A DNA stretch of 64,000 nucleotides from Histoplasma ohiense. Lineage: Eukaryota; Ascomycota; Eurotiomycetes; Onygenales; Ajellomycetaceae. Below the pieces are notes generated by a model, which searched no databases, had not been told where the DNA came from, and saw only the letters and a program-made list of their open reading frames with translations. Below are positions 23,781 through 33,875 of this stretch, one piece after another. The stretch lies in NCBI GenBank assembly GCA_017607445.1, contig JAEVHH010000006.1:1922001-1986000 (forward strand). Reading direction: 5' to 3'. Each line of letters starts with the position of its first letter. Positions within the stretch are counted from its first letter, which is position 1. The position numbers were made by a program, and so were the translations under genes.

Positions 23781-25080
23781 CTACCCAACAACTTTCTCCA
23801 CCCACAGCCTCTCCAATCGCCCAACCTCCCTCTTAAACCCTTCAACCTCCCTCCAGCAGTCCAGCGGCCTCTTCTCATTTCCCCTCAAACACCTCACGAC
23901 TTCATCCCGCGCTTTCTCCACCCCTGCATCTAGCTCCCGAACCCTCCGTCTCTCCGCCAACTTGGCGCTCAGTGCCGAGATCTCCTGCTGCACCTGCGCG
24001 CTGCTCAGTTCCTTTATCGGTACGCCGTTTGCAGCGGTAACTGTGGATTTTGAGGAAGATTGGAGGGAGGGCTCGGCGTGGGAACCAGGGCCAGAGAGGG
24101 GGACGCGCGGGGCATCGAGTGAGAGGGATGGGTCCGTGTTGTGGGAATTAGATTGGGGTTGGGAGATGGTGGTGTCAGGAGGGGATTGCTCTGCAATGTG
24201 CTTTGCGAGGTCGGCGAGGGTCTGTGTTTCGCGGGCACGGATGCGTTCGAGCTCTGCGGCGATGCGGTTCTGGATGTGGAGTTCTATCGTTTGTGCACGG
24301 GAGGAGTCGGTCTGCGGGGTTGTTGCTCTGCGATTAGTCTTGGGCATATAGATATTTGGGATTTTGCCGCATTTAGGGGTTGAGGTGTTGTTGCCTCCGG
24401 GATATGTGGGGAGGGGGATCTAGATTTGGTGTTAGAGATACGTATCTGTACATACCTCTGAGCTCGCCTGCAAGGATTCGACAAATTCCTGTGAGAATTG
24501 AATTGGGGTGCCACTATACACTCACCAATTCGCATGGTTAGCTAGTTGCGCCCTTTCCTGATCACGACAGAATATCATCATCCCACTGAAATATCAAGTT
24601 CCGGGGCGAAAAACAACATCATGATGAAGCAAGCATTCAATTCGCAAGCATCGTGGTGATTCAAATGGCCAACAACTGAAAATCTCTCTTCTCCTTCTCC
24701 CTCTTATTGACCATCCGCCGCCCAAAAGAAATAAAACTTCCTCCTCCTCTCCGCACAGCTAGACAATACAACGTAGCCAAATCCAGTTCAAGCGACTCCC
24801 ACCCGCAAATCCAAAAAATCCCATCAAAATAGCAGTGTCCATATCCAAACAATCGACACCCAACACATCCACGAACACGAACATGAACACGAACACGAAC
24901 ACAAAAGAACGAGCTGAAGCGCAAAAAAGAAAAAGGAGGAAGAAAGAAAGAAAGACACACATGTAAGGAGAACAACAAGCCCTGGATTTCAAAGCAGAGA
25001 GAACCCACAACTCACCTTGAGAATATATGTCTAGTCCCAGCCCCCGTCGCCGTCGCAGGTTTCGATCCGCCCGCTCCCAT
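23781..25080 (-). CDS. MIC19: MICOS complex subunit Mic19 (DUF1690 family)
   Basis: Exons 25080-25016, 24513-24456 and 24311-23781 give 217 residues. The N-terminus MGAGGSKP carries Gly2 and Ser6, a good N-myristoylation site. The spliced start continues IFSSGTPIQFSQEFVESLQASSE and then TDSSRAQTIELHIQNRIAAEL, the hallmark of the fungal Mic19/DUF1690 family. A charged coiled coil (ELERIRARETQTLADL) and a C-terminal pair of cysteines in VVRCLRGNEKRPLDCWREVEGF (CX10C) form the CHCH-like part. Mic19 links Mic60 to the rest of MICOS at crista junctions of the mitochondrial inner membrane. The first intron is 502 bp, very long for this window, and contains repeats of a GAACAC-type hexamer around 24868-24905. 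Confidence 0.93.
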
Positions 25081-25716
25081 CTCGTCGTCTCGATAGATAA
25101 GTATAGTACAAAACGTGTGTGGGATGTAATACGTCGCCGGGATTTGACAATTCGCTCTCGGGGGGTTTTTGTGCTGCCGGGAGCACGGTACGTGCGGATG
25201 ACAAACCGGGGGAAGAGCCAAAAAAAAAAAAAAAAAAAAAAAATGAATAGTCCAGGTAGGGATGGAGAGGAAGCGGCGTGTTCGGTCAATCGGGCTTCCA
25301 GCACAAAAATTATAAATAAGCCCGTCTGGTTGAATTCAAATAGAATGGGAATGAATTGATGAGGATGGAGAGAGTCATGATCATGTGATCATGGTCATGT
25401 GATATAGATGCCTCAACCGCCGCCAAAGACGGTGTGAGTTGGTCTGTATAAGTACGAGTGAATCCCATGAAGATTGTATCAAGTAAATGAGGATGCAATC
25501 AGAGTAAGTAATGGGAAATATATGTTTATTTTAAACGTGTATGTATATATAGATATAGATATATACGCAAGAACAAGCAAAAAACGCGTTAACATACATG
25601 CATTAAAGATCGTTCCACATCTAGATCTCAAGTCTAAAGTATACAACTCGCCCGTCCCTCCCTCAGCTCGCTCAAAAATTAAAGAGCCAAAAAAATAAAT
25701 AATCCTGATCCCCAAT
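25081..25716. other. Intergenic between MIC19 start and glucokinase stop
   Basis: About 640 bp. Contains a poly-A run at 25220-25243 and AT-rich, TATATA-containing sequence at 25540-25570. No gene is supported. Confidence 0.5.
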
Positions 25717-27338
25717 CTAGCCCCTCCTCGCTACCTCCCTCGCCACAAGCGCCCCAAGCGCCGCCCCAACTCCACTCCCATCCTTCGCAACACCCAACGT
25801 AATTCTCTTCTCCCCTTCCTCCCCAATTTCCGCAATCTCCCTAAACGCCTGACGCATATACTCCTCAAAGTCAGGATAATGCTCTACAACGCTGCCATCG
25901 ACCCCGATGTCCGCCAGCACATCGGGACCCTCCCGCAATTTCCCCGTGGAAATAATAACTGCAGCGAGCGCGACGGCGCTCAGCCGCGCCGCCCGCTTGC
26001 CGATCGCGTGTACCAGGATCTTTACCGCCCGACAGTCGTCGGTGCTGGCGTTGTCGATTTGGAGTTCCTGTTTCAGCTGCGCACGTGTCGCGTCGAGGTT
26101 TGGGAGCTCGTCTGCCTTGACGGTACTTAGGAAGCTGGTGTCGATGCCCCAGGCGCGGTATAAGCCGGAGTCCGACGGGATGGTCATAGCAGCGCGGTCG
26201 TTTGTGGTGCGGAAGAGGCTGACGGCCGGATCCTCGCTCATGGCCAGCAGGGCGCGGCGCAGGATCTCGCCGAGGAACATGCCCGAGACGCGCTTCTCGA
26301 ACATCTGGATTCCCGGGTTGACGCTGTGGGCGTCCAGGGCGGCGTCGAAGCGCGTGTTGGGCAGCACGGAGAGGTGGTTGTCGAAACTGCCCCACTCGAC
26401 ATTGATGACCATCTCGCCGGTGGTGCGGTCGTATTGCGTGTCTGGGTTGACCTTGTCCATCTTCGTGATGCGCGCGAGCTTCTCGACGTAGGCGCCGTTG
26501 GTGCCAGTGCCGAAGATGGCGCCTATCAGCGCCTTGCTGTGCTGGCCGGAGCAGTACGATCGCGCCATCAGCGTGCCTACGGTGTCGTTGACCAGCGCCG
26601 CGACGCGCACGGGCAGCTGGCGCTGGTCTATGGCGTCCTGTAGCAGTTTGCAAACGTCCTGCCCGATGACTTCGTCGATGTCGAACCCTTTCGTCCAGCG
26701 GATTAGTTTGCCCTTGTTGATTCCCTGTTGGTCGACGGGGAAGCTGAAGGTGAAGCCCATGTCGAAAATTTGTTCGTCGACATACGGGTCAGTGACTTCG
26801 CCGGTCTGCCTCCGCTCGACGTGCGCCGCGAAGTGGTCTGATAGGTGTGTCCTGAGGAACTCTTCGATCTGCAGCGCCAGGAACGAAAAGAGCTCCCTCC
26901 CATGCCTCGTCACCATGAGCTCTGGTGGGATCGCGACCTTGGATTGCGAGATGGAGAAGGTTGAGTCTCCGTGTAGGTCTACGCAACAGACGCGGAAGTT
27001 GGTCCCTCCTAGATCTACCGCTAGATAGACGCCCTACATATTTATAAAAAGTTAAAAAAAAATTCTCTCCCAACTTAACATGGTATTTGGATAAACGGCT
27101 TTTGGCCGTGGTGTCGCGAGCTACATGGAGTTTAAGAAGAGAAAGTGCCCACCTTTTCCGTCCCATCGGGCACTGCAGTTACATACGACGGAATCTGGCG
27201 CAATGTAGCTCCGTCCTGCTCCAGGCCTTCGTCCATTTGCCGTATGAACTCCTTAACACCGCGATGGACATCTTCCGTGGGGTATTCAAACAGTTCGGCG
27301 ATGTGGCGGGCCTCATCGATGACGGGCGAGGACGACAT
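25717..27338 (-). CDS. glkA: Glucokinase (hexokinase family, GlkA type)
   Basis: Exons 27338-27153 and 27033-25717 give 500 residues. The N-terminus ARHIAELFEYPTEDVHRGVK leads to YVTAVPDGTEKGVYLAVDLGGTNFRVC with the phosphate-1 loop near residues 69-77. Further hexokinase marks are FTFSFPVDQ, KLIRWTKGF, ALVNDTVGTLMA with the catalytic Asp, and GAIFGTGTNGAYVE. The enzyme phosphorylates glucose at C6 using ATP in the cytosol, the first step of glycolysis. Length and the EKGVYLAVDLGG context resemble Aspergillus glucokinase more than the canonical hexokinase or the atypical regulatory HxkC/HxkD forms, but the assignment between glucokinase and hexokinase is by style only. It begins shortly after a long promoter gap at 27339-28638. 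Confidence 0.92.
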
Positions 27339-28638
27339 GGTGTAACGGCGTAGAGGTACGTTATGGAGGAAATTGAGCCTTAGGCAGGCCCGAGAGTTGG
27401 GTGTGTGGAAAGTTCTTGGAATGAAAATGCAGGAAGAAGGTCTTTGTATATTCTAGATCCTCGTTCCTTGGTTTATAGTCGAAGCTCTCGCCTGCAAACT
27501 AAACTCGATATCGGAGCCTCTTTTTTTTTTTTGGACGACGCAGGTGGGGTAGAACGTAGGGGTAGTGATATTGCAGAATGACCCGCTGTCCCTTATAGTG
27601 CTGGGGCCAGCTGCTAGCTATATACAGAATCGTATCGTAGATAGGTCCGTCGGATCTTGATGCGATCCTTGATATAATCCTAATAGCGTCATAGTAACGA
27701 ATCTATCCGGAAGCTAACCCTAACCCTATATTCTCCTATTTAGGCCTAGCACGGCGTCTTAGAGGAGGGGCACAAGCTAAAAGGCTCCATTGAAGTTATT
27801 GAAGCCTTACAAAGTATCAGCATTTCCTCATTACAGCTGCTGCAACACAGAGATGGGATTATTCATATGTATCGTCGATGTCACTCTCAGAGAGAGTATG
27901 TATACTAGTATATACAGTACCTTAAGGTAGAGGGATAATACACATCACACAGCGTAGAAATAGCCGATGTCCAGCTTCAGCTTCACCAGCAGCTTTTGTG
28001 GATTATTTCTTTCTTCTTTTCTTTTTTTCTTTTGTAACCTTCTGAGGCGACCTTCGTTTTCCTTCAAATCAAGGTTCTCATTCAAAAACTCAAAGTATTC
28101 CCGAATCCCGAGTCTAAATCATGCATGCATGGTGGAGCGCGACGGCCCTTTTGAGGGCGGTTGCTTCGAACTCATCCACTTAACTAACTGTTGTAAAAAA
28201 GCTTCGTCGGAGGCTGTTGTTCTATAGCTTGGATTTAACAATGATGGACATATTTACAAACGATACAAGCATACGTCCTTGCAATGAGCACAGCGGAAAC
28301 CTATTGTTATTGGCATAAAAATCAAGTAAGTCTACAGCCATGGCTCCTTAGAACAGGACATATGGCCCTTATGAGTATATGGCCTAAGAAATCACAGATC
28401 AGTGTAGTCAGAATGCCTGCTTTTTGCCCTTGAAAATTCCCGACGTTGCCGCTTCTGAAAAGGGAGAGAAACAGCAGACATACAGCTCACAGATATAAAG
28501 GTCATACATACATCTTTGATTAGCGAGCTGAGTTCAGGTGAAGAAAGTGGACAAGCGGGCTTTGTCAACATAAACAATAAAAGGTCATTAAAAGCAATAG
28601 TAACTCATAATTAAGTAGGCCAGATAACTGAAAACAAG
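27339..28638. other. Intergenic, glucokinase upstream region
   Basis: About 1.3 kb between the glucokinase start and the stop of the DTGS protein. It includes a T run at 27521-27533 and a CTAACCCTAACCCTA stretch at 27713-27727 that resembles two telomere repeats by chance. The short plus-strand frame at 27967-28227 is Phe/Ser-rich and not convincing. Confidence 0.45.
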
Positions 28639-29676
28639 CTACACAACTGGAAGCTGTTCAACAATGCCATTTTTCTTCTCAGCAACATACAAATGTTGGT
28701 TTCCGGGTGCAGTTGCAAAGTATAGGGATTGTCTGATGCAATCACCTGAGAGTCTAACCCCACCAATGACTGCTGGTGTGGCAATGCCTTCCTCCAAAAT
28801 CCAGTCAGACACAGCATTGCCTTGTGAATCTAGCAACTGTATCTCCACAGTGATCTGCTGCCGTATCACTGATCCACCAGCCGTCGTTATCTGAGTGTTT
28901 CCACCGAACCCCATGTAGGTTGGAGGGATGGCTAAAGCGACTAGATCTGTATCAAAGACTGTCAAGGCATTGCTTCCAGTGTCGTTGAGGATTGTGATGT
29001 CGATCGAGAATAATGAGGGAGATGACAATAATTGCGGAACTGGCCTAATTCGTGCGAATATCTAACTGGTTCAACGGTGTGTGCCAAATATGTATATGAC
29101 TGAGAAAATCCTTCCTAGAAAATTAAATTACCAACCTCGTGTCCAAGGACTTGGCCTGATGGGTGGCAATCGTACATTGTGCGATGTGCTAGTTGCTGAT
29201 TCACAGGCTAAAGAGGGGTTGAATGTAAGCTAGTCAATCCATTTTCAGAAGGATAGACTAGACAAACTTCCTACATTCCTAAACACAGGCTAAGGGGTTG
29301 CAGAAGATGGGTCTAGCCCAATAGCTAGGATCTCAGCCTGTAAGGATAGTTGCTGAAGATGGCCCTAGGTAAGGTAAGCTCAGGGAGTTGATGGAACATT
29401 TGGTGGGGCGGGGGTGAAGGAAAGTACCTCAGTCCAGTGTGGCCGACGGAAATCGATATCCTTAAGTGGGACAACTTTGCCATCCTGAATCCGTTTAAGT
29501 CGTCCTGGGAGCTCCTTTTGATGATACAGTTTGATGGCGGTCTGAAGATTTATTTTCTGAGTTTCCCTGGTGGCAGGATCATCAATCTTGGCCTGCAGCT
29601 CTGCAATACGTCCTGGCACATCCCACTGAATGGGGATGGGGCATACAGGCAGTGGGTTAAAAGGGCGGGACGACAT
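28639..29676 (-). CDS. Fungal protein of unknown function with DTGS aspartic-protease-like motif
   Basis: Exons 29676-29428, 29207-29136 and 29061-28639 give 247 residues with phase-0 splices. The N-terminal third is charged and helical (WDVPGRIAELQAKIDDPATRETQ). The middle exon reads MYDCHPSGQVLGHE and joins IFARIRPVPQLL. Then comes SIDITILNDTGSNALTVFDTDL, in which DTGS resembles the active-site motif of retropepsin/pepsin-type aspartic proteases, and a beta-rich C-terminal part ending EQLPVV. Only one DTG is present, as in retropepsins that work as dimers. No signal peptide and no reverse transcriptase or integrase lies nearby, so a live retroelement is not indicated. I do not recognise a named family; protease activity is an inference from one motif. 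Confidence 0.7.
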
Positions 29677-30744
29677 GACTTGCAAGATGGAGAGGGCTAT
29701 GGAGACGGAGATGGAAATGAAGATGGAAATGGAGATGGACTTGGACTTTGGACTTTGGAGATGGGGATTCGACTTCTCTTATAGTGACCGGAATATCCTA
29801 ATTCCGGCGCCGACACCACCAACCGAGTAAGCTCAAATAAACGAATAGATAGCTGTAACTTTTTCATTCAAAAGAAATAATAAATTATCAAGTAAATGAA
29901 AATAATAAATTTTGAGCAATGAAACCTCATTTATCGAAATGGGTACTGATTTTGGTGGTGAATTTGGTGGAGATCTTTAACCGACCAAACCTTGTCGTTT
30001 CACACAAGCACTTCAAACGCCCTAGGTTATGTGCCTTGAATGACTTGCGAGTTCTTTTTGATCACTGACAGATTCACAGGCATATGATCAGAAACGGGGT
30101 CTCCCACCGAGCACAGATGAGGGAGGTAGAAAGGGAAAAGCAAATGGATGGACGATGCAGGAACCCTTGAACCCATCCTTCTAGGATCCTAGGTTGTCGC
30201 ACAATAGTCATATAGAGTATGATCTTCAATGACAAGTGGCAGCCGTTGTTATGTGTGATCCTTTTAATTGAAATGAATGTGTAGTTAGCCATGCCATTCA
30301 TAATGTGATGTTGGTTTTTGAGGCGGTAGGTAGAATGGCGACATACCTTATAGTCTTGCGGTGGTTAGCGGTATATGCCCAGCTAGTGCCTGGTGCAAAT
30401 ATTGAAGTTGAAGAGCAGATAGCGAAACCCAAAACGGGTCATCATTTTTTGCATACAATCAGTGGAACGACGACAGATACATTTGATATATGCACAGCTT
30501 GCTCGAGAATGGTCATTGGTCAATAACAAATCTTCCACCGTGCATTGGAAGGTTCACCGGGTAGAGGATATACATCTCCTCTATGTATGCAGTGGTTACC
30601 TTTCTGTATATAATAGGTATTAAGCCGCCAAAGCCAATATTGATACAAAAGCACAACACAAAAACAAATATATTCCAGCGGTCACCTTCTAATGCTAGCG
30701 ACGTATGCACTTCATCCCATCTGTCCATCCATCCGTGCCTCCAT
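29677..30744. other. Intergenic, divergent side of the DTGS gene
   Basis: About 1.07 kb. Contains GGAGATGGAAATG-type hexamer repeats at 29700-29760 and AT-rich sequence at 29840-29930. The short frames on either strand (30074-30301, 30305-30526) show no domain. Confidence 0.45.
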
Positions 30745-32331
30745 CTACATCTCAGTTCCCACCTCGTCTCCCCGCTCACTGCCAAACCCATACAGCCCCC
30801 CGTCCAGAATCCACCTCTCATTATCCCCATCATCATCCTGCACCCTCCGCCACGTCTGCTTCTTCTGCCTTGGCTCCCGCTCCCTCCCACCCCCTTCCCC
30901 ATTCCCATCAACAACCTGCCCCTTCGGCTTCCACACAGGCCTCACAAGCCCCCCACCCACAAGCAGCGGGTTCCGCCCAAAGCCCCCCTTCTGCTCTCCA
31001 TTCTCCTCCTCCACCTCATCCACCTCATCCACTTGCTCCTCCTGCTCCCCCTCCTCAACCACCCCCCTCTCCACCCTCCTCAACACCCCTCTCCTCCCCC
31101 CCTCAAAACTCAAACTAACCACCACTGACCCCCTCTCCCTCTCCCTCTCCTTCTCCTCCATCTCCCTCAGCACCCGCTGCTGCCGCTTCAGCGCCAGCGC
31201 CCGCTGCCCCGCACTCATCCACAGCGTGCTCGCCGCATGCACGTCCGGCGTCTCGAACTCCGCAACCTCGTCCACGACCCTCGTGCGCCGCGCGTTCTGC
31301 GCCTGGAAGCGAAGCAACTTGTCGCGGTGCGCCTGTGCGGCGGCGAGGTCGTGCGCGGTATTACCGTTTGTGTCGGTACCGGTACCGGGGCCGCTGTTGT
31401 TGCTGGATATCTCCCCGTGCCGTTGTTGTTGTTGCTGCTGGTGCTGCTGCTGGTGGTGCCCGTGCCGGTCCCCCTTGGACCCGGCCGCAAGGTTATGTGC
31501 GCGCATCTTCTCGTTTCCGCGCTCTGCGCGCAGCTCGCGGATCATCTCCTGCACCTGGCGCGGCGAGAGTGGCGGGTGCTGGCAGAAGGAGCAGGGCTGG
31601 AGGCCCTCGAGGGCGCAGATGATCTTTCCGCAGTTCAGGCAGTTGGGGGCCGGGGTGAAGAGGGGGTGCAGGGTTGCTTGGCAGGAGCATTTTCTTTTCT
31701 GGCGCGGGTTGTTGGTGCTGCTGCTGCTGCTGCTGCTGGTGGTGATGGTGGTGGAGAGGGAGGGGTTGGTAGTTTGTTCGAGCTGGGCGATGGCGGCGGT
31801 TAGGTCGGCTATGTCGGACGTTGTAGATGTAGATGTAGATGCAGCGGTAGACACGTTGCGGTTTCGCGAAGGGGAGGCCTCTGTCGAGGGCGATGATGCG
31901 GCATGATGCTGCTGCTGCTGCTGCTGCTGATGTCGCCGCGCAACAGACGCCCTCGCAGTCTTCGACCGTACATTCGGCAGATACTCAGATATCAACGGCC
32001 CGGCCGCCGAGGGAGGCTTCCTTTCCGCCTGCGCTTGCGCTTGCGCTCCTCCCGCCTTCCCGGTCTTCTTCCCACCATCTCCTCCTCCTCCTCCTCCTCC
32101 AACACCAGCACCAGCAGCACCCCTCCCCCTCCTCTCCCCAAACCCAACAATAAACTCCAACGCCCGCGCCGAATCGCCCAGGATCCCGCGCAGATGCTCC
32201 GCGGCGCGCGCGGCGTCCAGCGAGCAGGTGTATTCGAGCAGTTGGGTGAGGGAGGCGTCGTCGAGGTCTGGGAGGAGTGTGGAGAGGCGCGGGCGGGCCC
32301 AGGACGTTAGCTGTGTGGAGGGTGGGGGCAT
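30745..32331 (-). CDS. TRIP4/ASC-1-like C2HC5 zinc-finger protein (Rqt4 homologue)
   Basis: Single exon, 528 residues. The N-terminus (MPPPSTQLTSWARPRLSTLL) has a CUE-like helical segment. Near residues 214-249 lies the C2HC5 finger: CSCQATLHPLF, then CLNCGKIICALEG and CSFC, the diagnostic zf-C2HC5 of activating-signal-cointegrator 1. Downstream are a helical, charged region (AHRDKLLRFQAQNARRTRVVDE, FETP..STLWMSAGQRA) and an acidic tail. In yeast and animals this protein is the zinc-finger subunit of the ribosome quality-control trigger (RQT/ASC-1) complex that splits collided ribosomes with the Slh1/ASCC3 helicase. Long homopolymer-like insertions of Gly, Gln/His and Ser are encoded by triplet repeats and make the protein longer and more disordered than usual. 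GC content is higher than in neighbouring DNA. Confidence 0.9.
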   Translation of the reverse strand: MPPPSTQLTSWARPRLSTLLPDLDDASLTQLLEYTCSLDAARAAEHLRGILGDSARALEFIVGFGERRGRGAAGAGVGGGGGGGDGGKKTGKAGGAQAQAQAERKPPSAAGPLISEYLPNVRSKTARASVARRHQQQQQQQHHAASSPSTEASPSRNRNVSTAASTSTSTTSDIADLTAAIAQLEQTTNPSLSTTITTSSSSSSSTNNPRQKRKCSCQATLHPLFTPAPNCLNCGKIICALEGLQPCSFCQHPPLSPRQVQEMIRELRAERGNEKMRAHNLAAGSKGDRHGHHQQQHQQQQQQRHGEISSNNSGPGTGTDTNGNTAHDLAAAQAHRDKLLRFQAQNARRTRVVDEVAEFETPDVHAASTLWMSAGQRALALKRQQRVLREMEEKERERERGSVVVSLSFEGGRRGVLRRVERGVVEEGEQEEQVDEVDEVEEENGEQKGGFGRNPLLVGGGLVRPVWKPKGQVVDGNGEGGGREREPRQKKQTWRRVQDDDGDNERWILDGGLYGFGSERGDEVGTEM

Positions 32332-33875
32332 TGTCGGGGCGTGGGCCTTTTTTGCTTTTTTTTTTTCCCCCTTTCTTTTTTTTCCTTTCCTTTCCTTCTT
32401 TTATTGCTGGGTTTTTTGCGGGTTTTGAGGGGTGGTGGGGGAGTTGGAGGGGGGGGGGTTTCGTTCTCTCTCTATATATATATGTTGTTGCGGGCAAACG
32501 CCTTAGTGAACGAACTTCCCCCTTTCGGGTTAAGGCGCCGGGATGAACTTCCTGGATTTTTAAACTTGCATACAGAGCTTGTCATATCGACGACAACCAG
32601 CATTCTCACCTCAAAAAAAAACGACGAGCACGAACATAACATCCACGATACAATTTAGTAAGTTACTAGAACTAACTAGTACTCGCATAAGGCCCAGGGT
32701 AACTAAACTACATAGTTCCTACGGAGTAAAGTACGTAGAGAAAATCAAACCCACAACAGCTGAGCAGCTCAGGTTTTTAAAAGCCGATAAACTAAACTAG
32801 TTAACTAGTTAACTTAACTACCTCCTAGCTACGCTAGTAAGTACTCGCATAATTAACCAGGTAACTGACTAAAAAAAAAATAAAATAAAAAAAAATGAAA
32901 TAGATTCAAATAATTGAATGCCAGTAGAGTAGAGTAGAGTAACTAGACTAGTTATATATATATCGCTATAGTTATATATGTTATATAGTTATTCCCGTCG
33001 AAAGCTTGGGCTTTATATAAAGGTTGATAATTTGAACTATAATAAGTCTTTTCGTTGATACCATCGGGGGTGAGCTGCAGTCCAAGTACACAAGTGCAGT
33101 ACATAGTACATGGATGCATGCATGCATGCATATACATACGTGCATGAAACCTGCAGGTAAGTAAGGGCTGGATGGGATGGGATGGACACTGCTGGCAAGA
33201 ATGGAGTGGACTTTATACAACGAGCAGATCATAACTATATATATATATATATTGTGTTTTAAACAAAACACACGCAATGGAACAGAAAGCAAGCAAGCAA
33301 GCAAGGAAGAAATAAACTAACTACAGAAATCTAAAAAAGAAAGTAATATATAAACAGCAATCCTCTAGTTAGTTAACTTACTGTACAAATAGATAGATGA
33401 CCGGGGGGGGCGGGAAAAAATACGAACAATCAACATGAAGATTGAAAACACCGTCCCGAATCCGAAAGTCGACAAGAACACCAAACCAACCGGCGAACCC
33501 AATCGACAACATCAAGAAGGAAGGAGGAAGTAGCAAAGGGCTGTGAGAAAGGTATAATGAGACAAAGAAGATCTTTCACGCTTTTGTGTACCCCGCAGCG
33601 AGAACGCCTCGAAGGAATCGATCAGAAACGAAGGCAGAAAAAGATGAAAATGAAAAAAAGAAAAATTAAAATTGTCGGGACATACATCCACGAACTCTGC
33701 ATGCTTGGAAATAAAGTTTAGAAAGAAATAAAAAAATACAATAAAATAAATAAAGTCACAAACAGCCGCCAGTGAGAGAAAGAAATAAACAACAAAAAGA
33801 GAAAAAAAAAAAAAAGGTCTAAAAACTTGACCTGGGAAATATAGAAGAAGAAAAGAAACAAAAAGCAAGACGATG
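32332..33875. other. Intergenic between TRIP4-like start and glycosyltransferase stop
   Basis: About 1.54 kb. Pyrimidine-rich runs lie directly upstream of the TRIP4-like gene (32350-32400). A CTAGTTAACTAG-like rich segment (32640-32960) and a TGCATGCATGCATGCA tract (33113-33130) follow. Purine-rich, AT-rich sequence at 33620-33870 is probably the glycosyltransferase 3' UTR. No gene. Confidence 0.45.

Noticed and set aside
27713..27727. CTAACCCTAACCCTA resembling telomere repeats
   Set aside because: Only about two units, in a promoter, with no further repeats; chance is the simplest explanation.
28639..29061. Retrotransposon protease hypothesis for the DTGS protein
   Set aside because: No reverse transcriptase, RNase H, integrase or long terminal repeats nearby, and the gene has two spliceosomal introns.
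30692..31906. 404-codon plus-strand frame antisense to the TRIP4-like gene
   Set aside because: Translated from GC-rich triplet repeats opposite a gene with a clear zinc finger; no motif of its own.
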